Of a stretch of 64,000 nucleotides of DNA, positions 41,601-50,600 are shown one piece after another. A model generated the notes under the pieces. That model was not told the DNA's origin. It made no database searches and saw only the letters and a program-made list of their open reading frames with translations. Each line of letters begins with the position of its first letter. Position 1 is the stretch's first letter. The translations under genes and the position numbers were made by a program. This DNA comes from Eremophila alpestris peregrina (taxonomy: Eukaryota > Chordata > Aves > Passeriformes > Alaudidae), in assembly GCA_009792885.1 (NCBI GenBank), contig WMCF01000006.1:5446444-5510443 (forward strand). The letters run 5' to 3'.

Positions 41601-44600
41601 GGCTGCAGATCACTATCACAGACCTTGCTCTATGGGCAACAATTTCAAGCATGATACAATGCCATGGAGAGTAATTTCAGGCTCTTCCTCATTCCAGAAT
41701 GAAATGGGCTGGCAAAAAATTGTAGTGACAGCTTGCATAGAAATTGATTTTCTTGAAATTCTGTCCCTGAACAGGTTTTTAATTGTCATGATCAACAGAG
41801 TGTAGTGTTTGGAATAAAAAAGAGACAGAAACTTGCACAGTCAGTCTTGCAAGTAAACAGTGTTTGTTCTTCGTTACCTGCTTAGACACAGATGTCACAA
41901 GCAAAAGATGACAGGAGCAAAGACAAATAGGAAATTGTGATGCATAGTGAAAAGCAAGGAAAAGGATATTTTTCTTTGGGAAGGTGGGAAATTACACAAG
42001 AATTTCTTGTGTAACTTCTTTCTTTTCTATCTGGTTTGACACATGAGTTGTCCTCAAGAGGTAAGTATATTCAAGAGTTTGATTGAATCATGATTTGTAT
42101 GTCTTAATTCCACTTTCTTAAAGGGTCATAGTAGCCAAGTATATCTCTTCACATTTCAAATGTAAGTTATGTCTCTTTTAGTTCCAGGTCTGACTGGAGT
42201 CATTATGGTGTTAGTATTATTCCTAATGTGTACAGCTTCCACCTATGCCATCAGGTAAGATGTAATCTGATCATTATGCTGAAAAATGCCATTTCCTAAT
42301 CATATTCTCCTACTGACTTGAGTGGTAAAAATACCAGTTTTCTTGTCCTGTTTTTTCCCTAGCTTGCAGTAAAATAAGCACAGTGAATTTTGTATGAAAA
42401 CAATTACAAGACCTGATTGAACTGCTTTCTGAAAAAGATACTATTTAATGAATTTGCTGAGTTAAAAATGTGGACCTTTAAGAATTTAAATAGTTCTTTT
42501 ATTCCTGGTTGTAGGGGAGGCCGTAAACTCAGCATATGGGAAGTTCTGTCCAGTGCATAAATTAAGTCCACTGGTGGAAAAATAAGATGTTATTGTTACC
42601 TTAATTATTTTCACCAATTAATTGTAACAATTAATTGTAAAAAACAAAGTAACGAAAACCCCAAACGAAACAAACAAAAAAACCAACCTCCAAACCCCAA
42701 ACTATCAGCAGTGAAACAAACAGGCACAGAATTATGCTGCTGAAGTAGAATGTTGCTTTTAAGAGCTTTGCTTCTGGTTGTCAGATACATTCCTTTTAAT
42801 ATGAATTACAATATACCAAACAGCAATGCAGTATTGGCTCAGAGCAGCTGCTGGGATTTCTAAAGGTTTGGTCCTGCAGTGGGTGGGCATTCTGTACCAA
42901 TGTTCATAAACACATAGGATAGTACCTGTGAATGACTGGTACCTTGGGGGCTCGAGCCCAACATTATAGTCTTTTAAAGGCTTGGATTCTGCAACTGAAC
43001 ATGTAAAATTAACCCCTTTATTTTTACAGAGGTTGAATTCACAGCCTGTCTTTGATGTAAGTGCATCACATCAGTTCAGCAAACATGCAAGGATATAATA
43101 ATGTATCTTCAAACATTAATGGTGCTCCACTGATGGGAGTGAGATACATGGTTATGAACTTTGTTGAACTAATCTGTCTTTCCTGAGTAGCTGTGTTACC
43201 TATGTAAATGTTATCCTGTGATGTGAGAAAGTAGTTCAGAAAATACTTGTGCCTTTTCAGTAGACAGGGCTTCTTCCAGGGCTGAGACTTTGGTGAGGCA
43301 CTGCAGGCTGCAGAAGTGCAGGATTAGGCTGCTGTGCCAGATATAACATGGGTGCACATTATATGGTCCATACAGATGGCTCTACTTGCAAAAGAAAGAC
43401 AGTTTTGGAAAGATGGAAAAATAAAACTATTACTTTACTCTGCAACGTATAACAAAGTCCTGTCTTCTTCAAATTAAATTAGAAAAACATCATGTATTAG
43501 TGATTGGGAAGCTTAGAAAAAGAGATGTAGTTTTAAACATTCTTGGAAATAATTTTGGGGTTCATGCAACATCTTTTGAAGTTACATGCTTTTTAGTTCC
43601 TTCCACAGTTACTGTAAGTGCAAATACTTTCCCAGCTTTCTGCCATCTAGTCAGCAGAATCAAAGCCCCAAAAGAGATAATCTGCATCTCCTGTTACCCT
43701 AGCAATAATTCTTACTTGGAAATTTTATCCTGGCTTCTCCCTCTGGCATAGAGCTCAAGCTTGTCTTTATTAGAATGTTTTCTCCTGAGGAAACAAGTTG
43801 CTGCATGCATCTCTCTGTCCCTTTTCAATCTCTTTCCCTGTGGATTCTCACGTGCCCTGTGATGGCTGAGCATACAGCACAGTTTTAGGAAATTAATTGT
43901 AAATGTTCACTGTCTATCAGAAACTGAGCATTTTTAAGAAGTATTTCAGAGGCTGTTATGGTCTTGGATTTCAGCCCTAATCTGCTCTTGCATACTGACC
44001 TGTTTGGTGATTTCTTCCTTTGTATGTTCTTCCTGAAATTGTTCTATGCATGAGTATGCCTCTATTTTACTACCTTTCCAGTAAACTGTGCAAATAAGTA
44101 TTAGAAGGACTGAATTAGCTGCTAATGCTTTAAAAGGGGAAAGTCATTATTAGTTGAAAAATTTTCTAAGTTTTTTACCATGTCATACCTAAGAATTAGA
44201 CCAACATTTTTTGTTCAGTAGTTGTTTTCAGTAGGGTTATGAAGTTATCAGAAAACACAATTTTGTCAATAAATGTTGCCATTTCTGCCAACTTTAAAAT
44301 TAATGATGTTTAAGATTTGGAAGTTATGTATTTAAAAGAACATTAAAAATAAGGTGCTGCAGTGCCATCTATTTTTGTAACCAAATATTCTAGTCTTCAA
44401 TTTCATCTTCTAAACTACCACATATATCTTCCTTTTCAAAACTGCCTGTAACAGGATTAAAAATATTTTTCTAGAGCTGTGCTGCTTAGTGTGTTCCTTT
44501 AAAGCATAATTAATTCCCCTTACATTTCTCAGTAAGTTAACTCTTGCAGGTCTTCATCTGCACAATTCTAAAGTAGGTTAACCAAAATTAAATCTACAAC

Positions 44601-47600
44601 TTACCTCAAATTTTCAAGACTTTGCATTCCTAAGAAATGCATCCATTCTGTGAATAATGTCTATTTTAAGCCCTAAGAAGGTAAAAAAAGAAGAGCTATA
44701 AAAAAGTCATGTGTATCAATAGGAAGATTATTGACTATATTAGAATAGTGTGTCTCTGTAGGATACACTGTTTTAGGATACAACTAAGAAATATGTAGTT
44801 ATTACAGTGTTGGAAAATACGCTTCATGGTAAGAGGTTCAAGGATTTACATACCCTTGTAATTTAAGGAGATAAAGTTCAGAGGGCCTGCTCACATTTAG
44901 GGCAACTTGGTACATGTGAGGAACCAGGATTTCATAGTAGAGGTATCTGTAGGAGTGCTGAAAGAAGAATAAAATGCTTAACGAGCTGGAAGCTGATATT
45001 TAGATATATTCAAGAAAGAAGTGTACAGTAATTTTACTCAGTAACAATAATTAGCTGTTGAAAGCAACATGTCAGAAGCAGTCCAGGGATTGGCTTTTCA
45101 TCACTGAAATTTGGAAAAATTTGTGCGTTCTGAAAAAGGTGCTCAAGAGCCAATAAAACATTCAGTGTGCAGCTTTTGGTGCATGAAACCAAAATAAACA
45201 TTTAGCATGAAACCATATTAAACCAGAGCTCTGAGACCTGTCCTTGTCCTTCCTTATGGTATGGGGTTTAACCTAGACCATCTTTTAGGTCCCATTCTAG
45301 GATTCTGTAACTGGTTTTGAGACTGAGGGTAAATTTTACTCTTTGTGCTTTCCAATTGTGCTTGCACTCAGCACACCATTGTTCTTCTTTTCCTCTTACT
45401 GATGATTACTCCCACAACTCCTCATGGATGCTGATGAGTGACTGCATGGAAATGTCTCCCAGGGTGTGGGGAGTTAGAAAAGGCTTGAGCAGCTTCAAGG
45501 AGGAAAAAGTGTCAACACAGTGCTGTCTGGTGGAAGAATGGCAGGGGGGATTTCAGAGTCCCATGCTGTTGCTGGGTCCTTTGCTTTCTTTTTTCCTCCT
45601 TTGCTTCCTTCCTTGTTACTTTGCTGGCTTGGATTTTATTTTGGTAGCCCTTGGATTATCAAAGTTATTTTTCTTCTCCTGAGAAAGAAAACAAATAAGT
45701 CCTGTGTTGACAGAAACAAATCCAGTATGTTTCTGTTGTATTGAAGGAAGAACAGCTAGCTGGTTGTGTGAAAGACCATAGGAGGGAAAAAGTTCTGGAA
45801 GAAAAAAAGAAGTTAGCTGTGTCAAGAGAAATAGCTTCTTAAACCATGTTCTCAGAGCTAATTTATTTTTAATGTAATAGTTGCTTTGGTTTATGAGGGG
45901 GGGTAGGTTTTTTGGTTTTAGACGGGACTCTCCTATCATGCTGAGTAGTGTGAGAGATGTGTTTGTGTAACAGAAAACAGTTCCAGATGGGTATTTTCTT
46001 TGGTCTGGGTTTTTTTTTTTTATATTGTCTAACAAATTACTGATAAAATTAAGTGCTCTTTTCCCTTCACCTCTCCTGACCTCACAGTGATAATGTTCTT
46101 CTTGTTCCTCCTGAGACCATCATACCTGGAATGTATGTGGCTTCCTGCAATGAAAATTCTCCTACCCATGCTCTTGTTGTCTCCTTGCTCTATCTAGGTC
46201 ATATTCTTGCTGCATCTCCTTCCACTCCATACCCTCACAAGTTTTTTTCCCTTCCCACTGCCCCTTCTGCTGCTGGCCATGCTACCTGTTTCTGTGCTGT
46301 AGCCTTAGTGACACGTTAAGCTGTATTGGGGCAGGGAGAATGCAAGCTGACACTCACTGTAAGGAGGTTGAGTTTTGAGACTGGAAGAATTATTTCAGAT
46401 ATAAGGATCTCATGGAGACCAACTAGGACCTGTGAAAGCAGTCAAGTCTCCCAGTTTCAGAAGAGTTCTCCATCTGGCTCTTTACTTCTACACCCTTACC
46501 TCTTCTTCTCAGCTTGTTACTTCTGTGCCTGTCACTTGTTCTTCTCAACACTTAATTGTGTGCAAGTACAGTGTGCCTGTGGGAAAGCATTCTGGGCTCT
46601 GACTATTTTGCATGACTGTGTAGTGTATAATGATGTCCTGTGTGCACAGGTCTGTTTTTAATTAGCAGTGTAGCAGTGATTCCATCTGATTTGAAACAGC
46701 ATTGAACCATGGTTTATTCTTTTCAGGGTTTCAAACTATGACATCTTCTGGTATACACACAACCTTTTCTTTGTCTTCTATATGCTGCTGATGCTGCATG
46801 TTTCTGGGTAAGTAGATGGAAAATACTTTTCCTTTTCCTGAAACACAACCAGAAAGAGCTGTCTTTCCTTGATTGCTGTCTTTCCTGAACTTGCTTGAGT
46901 GCAGTGGGCCAACTTTGGTACGAGACATTGTCCTCTGGTGTGTGTTCAAATAAAGATCAGGCTGTAGCTTGGAGATTTGTGTCTGCTATAGCCAACTAGC
47001 ACAAACTTCTTCACTTTCAAGATTATTCCTTTTCCATTGCCATTGCTCAGTGAGAAATCAAGAAAATTTATTTTTTTTATCTGCCCCTCTTACCTGTTTA
47101 CTGAGACAAGAATATGAAGCCAAGTTGCTCATCCCTTATATTTTCCTGTCTGCCTTCCTTTTTTGACTCCAAAGGAGAGGGAAGGGGTGGTGTCTCCCTA
47201 ATTACCTCTTTCTCTTTCTTTACAAATTTTGCTAGTTTTTTCTTCTTTTCACAAGCATCAGACCAGTGTTTATGTGCCATGAAGCTGATGGTCAGATCTG
47301 TATCAGGCACAAACAAACTGAGCTCTCTTGCAAGGTAAAGCATCTTCCAGAAGTCACAACATGTCTGCGTGGGTTGGGGGTTGGGCTAGATGACCTTTAA
47401 AGGTTCCTTCCAACCCAAACTATTCTGTGATTCTCTGTAAATCTGTTCCATTAACATCTCTGAAGTTTCCTCTGTGAATGTAGATGCAGAGTGTAGAGAT
47501 GGGAAGGTGTATTTGGATTAGGTTTATTTCTCCGTGTCATCAAATATCTACTGACACACAGGGTGCTTGAATGTGTGACACTGAGTTCTGCTGCTGAAAG

Positions 47601-50600
47601 TAAATGTGGAAAGGGAATTAGGCCTAGCAAGATCATGGTAGGAATATGTTGTTGAATAAAATATGCTGTTTGAGAAATAATGAGTTCAAAACAATTGAAA
47701 CTTCTGGACACAATTCCAGTTCTCAGTGAGTTTGGGGTTTTTGGGGTTTTCTGGGGATATTGTTTGTTTTTGGGGTTTTTCTTGTTGGGTTTTTTGTTTG
47801 TTTGTTTTGTCTTGTTTTTTTTCAATGGCATATCACTTGGTTATAGCTGGGGAAGATGGATCTCACCTGTTCTCCCCATCCTAGGCCAAGATGAACTTTT
47901 TCTTAATTATTCTTGACAGGTGTTTGTCAAATTCTTTAAAACATCTGAAGACTGAGATCCTCCTACCTCCCTAGGCAATCTGTTCCAGTGATTGCCTTAG
48001 GGGAATTTTTCATGTCCAGTTTAATTAATCTCCTTCACAGTATTATCCCTTGCCCATTGTTTTCCTAACCGTGTTCCATTTACCAAATTTGCAAACCAAG
48101 GCTGCAGTAATACAGCAAGCACTGAACAGGCATATTCTGGTTCACAGCCTCCTTGGTATTGAATTACAAAGGTATTCAGTGTAAATCTGAAAGAACTGAG
48201 TGTCAGAAGTGGGAGAGGAATGAGTCATGGAGAGTGGGAGTCAGTTCAACTTTAGGATGCCTAAATGTAGGTCTCTACATGTTTTCTCCGTGTCTTTCCC
48301 ATTATGGTCTAATGAATTCTGATAAATACAGCCAATGGAGCCTGAAGGATGCTTCATGTAATTTGCTGTTTCAGAGATGTGCATTTAGGTGAACTGGACT
48401 GATTCCTGGCTCCATTAGTGATATTGATAAGATCAACCGGATGTGGCTATGAGTTGCATGAGGAATGATTTAGATTTGACATTAGGAAAAATTTCTTCAC
48501 CAAAAGGGTTGTCAGGCCCTGAAACAAGGTGCCCAGGGAAGCTTTAGTGCTTCCCTACCATCCCTGGAGGTATTTAAGGGATGTGTAGGTGTGGTGCTTA
48601 GGGACATGGTTTAGTGGTGAACATGGCAGTGCTGGGTTAATGGTTGGACTTTACGATCTTAGAGATCATTTCCAACCTAAAATGATCTCTTCTGAGAATA
48701 AAGGAAGCTTAGATATTCATGCTTAGGTGCCCAAATTACTCCAGTGTGGGATGTCTTAGAGATCTGCAGACACATGGTGAGTTACTGTACAGAACAAGAC
48801 ATCTCCTGTGGCTGAACTGTGCAGGCAGGTTGACTGAGGTTTTACCTGTGTTAGTAGTAAAGTATTTCCACAGTATTGCTGGATTCTTGTTTTGTTTCAA
48901 ATTCTTCAGGCAGCCAACCACTTCTCAGCAATATATAAAGTGATGTGATTCATCTGTCTCATGTTAGTGGATTGTTTGTTCAGTGCAGAACTCAACCTTT
49001 CTGGGCACTGATCTCGGGTGTGTAAGACTTACTTGTCCTTGACAGCTTCAGAAATGGGAGTTACTGAGCTGCTGTTAACAAGTGCCTTTGTGATCCCTGT
49101 TTGCCTCTCAGTTAGCATGTTTGTAATAGGCTAAATAAACTGGAGATCACTGGAGGGGATGCTCATGTTTGCAGCTTCTCTCAAGGCAATCCTTTTTCAG
49201 GATGTGCTGAGAGGAGAGAAGCTGTGGGAGCTGCTGGCAGGCATGCATGCAAGGTTCACTGGAAAAATATTGCATGTGCTTTGACTTCCAGCTAAATCCA
49301 TGAGGCACCATAATGTTTATGGAGCAGGGAACTAGCATAATGCTAGGGATATCTGTCACTTTCCCAATATGTGGTGACCAGCAGTGATGCCAGATGCAAG
49401 TGATAGGCATGGTTGAACAATAAATGCAGGCAGTAGCATGGGTGTAGGTGCAAGGACACTTCCCAAATGATTATCCCAGGGTCAGATGTGGAATTCAGGA
49501 GTGAGCAGGCTTAACTTTCAAGCTGACATGATTCACTGGACCATGTAGGAAGCTTGTTACTAGCTGTCAGGACTGCATTTTGGTAGGGAAGATTGCCAGT
49601 AGCCTGTCAGAACCCATTTAGGTTGGGAATATTGCAGATGTCCTAGTTCTCTTTCTTCTGAATTAAACTCTGTTGCTGCTGCTGCTCTGTGTATGCTGAG
49701 GAGGGGAGGGGGGAGCACCTGTCCTTATGTTTGATTGCATACTTGAGCTGAGCTTTCATAACAAGGCTTACTACTCAGAGGGCATTGTCTCATTATGCTT
49801 CATTTCCCACCCAGCACATCTTCTACTGGTGTCATTCAATATCTTTTTTTTTTAAATACTCTTCCTTGTGGTTTTACTGTCATCAAATGTAGATTTGGAA
49901 ACAAGAAGTACTTCTGAGGAATTTTATTACTACTATTATCTGTTCTTCCCTGTTTTCAGTGATTCATTCATGTGCTGAGAAGTCCAAGAGTGTCTTAGGT
50001 TTCCAGTTCTTTCTTCAGAAAAAAATACAGGTTCATTTTACTGTAAATCTGACTTATCTTGAGGAAAATAAAATAAGGATGGACCTCATAAAATAATTTG
50101 CAAGGAAGGTTCCTTGGCAACCATGCAGGACTTTTTTCCTTCTATCTATTTGCGTGCAAACCTGATAAACACCAAGTAGTGGGAACATTCCTGCAGTTTA
50201 TGATTTGGCAACTTAGGCCACTTCTGCTGCAGGATTGCTTTTAAAACAGGGCTTGCTGAATGTAGGGAGGATGAGTGAAAACAGCCTGTGTGTGATTGAA
50301 TTGCAAATGTGATTATTTAATTTTTTTTTTCAAGGCCCCCACAATATTTTCTCCCTTTCAAGCAGAATTAAGCTTGAGGCTGTTCAGTGGGGAGTGCCAA
50401 GTGAGCTGGAAAAGTTAAACCTTGCCCCTAGTGACAGAAGGCACTATTGTTGCAAAGTTTCAATCTCTTAGAAAGTCCTGAAGGCAAATGGAATAAAATT
50501 TCTAACAGAAGATGAGGCTTGTGACTGCTTTCTGAAGCCCTCTCCGAATGAAGTTGTTTGTTATTTACTGTTACTTCAGTGTCTTTGCTATTTTTATTTT

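Larger units (their letters stand above)
42255..46726 (+). other. NOX4 intron 7 (4.5 kb)
   Basis: Holds the tandem palindrome at 42615, the A/C tract at 42641 and a diverged CR1 tail at 45255. Otherwise AT-rich and without coding signal. Confidence 0.85.
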
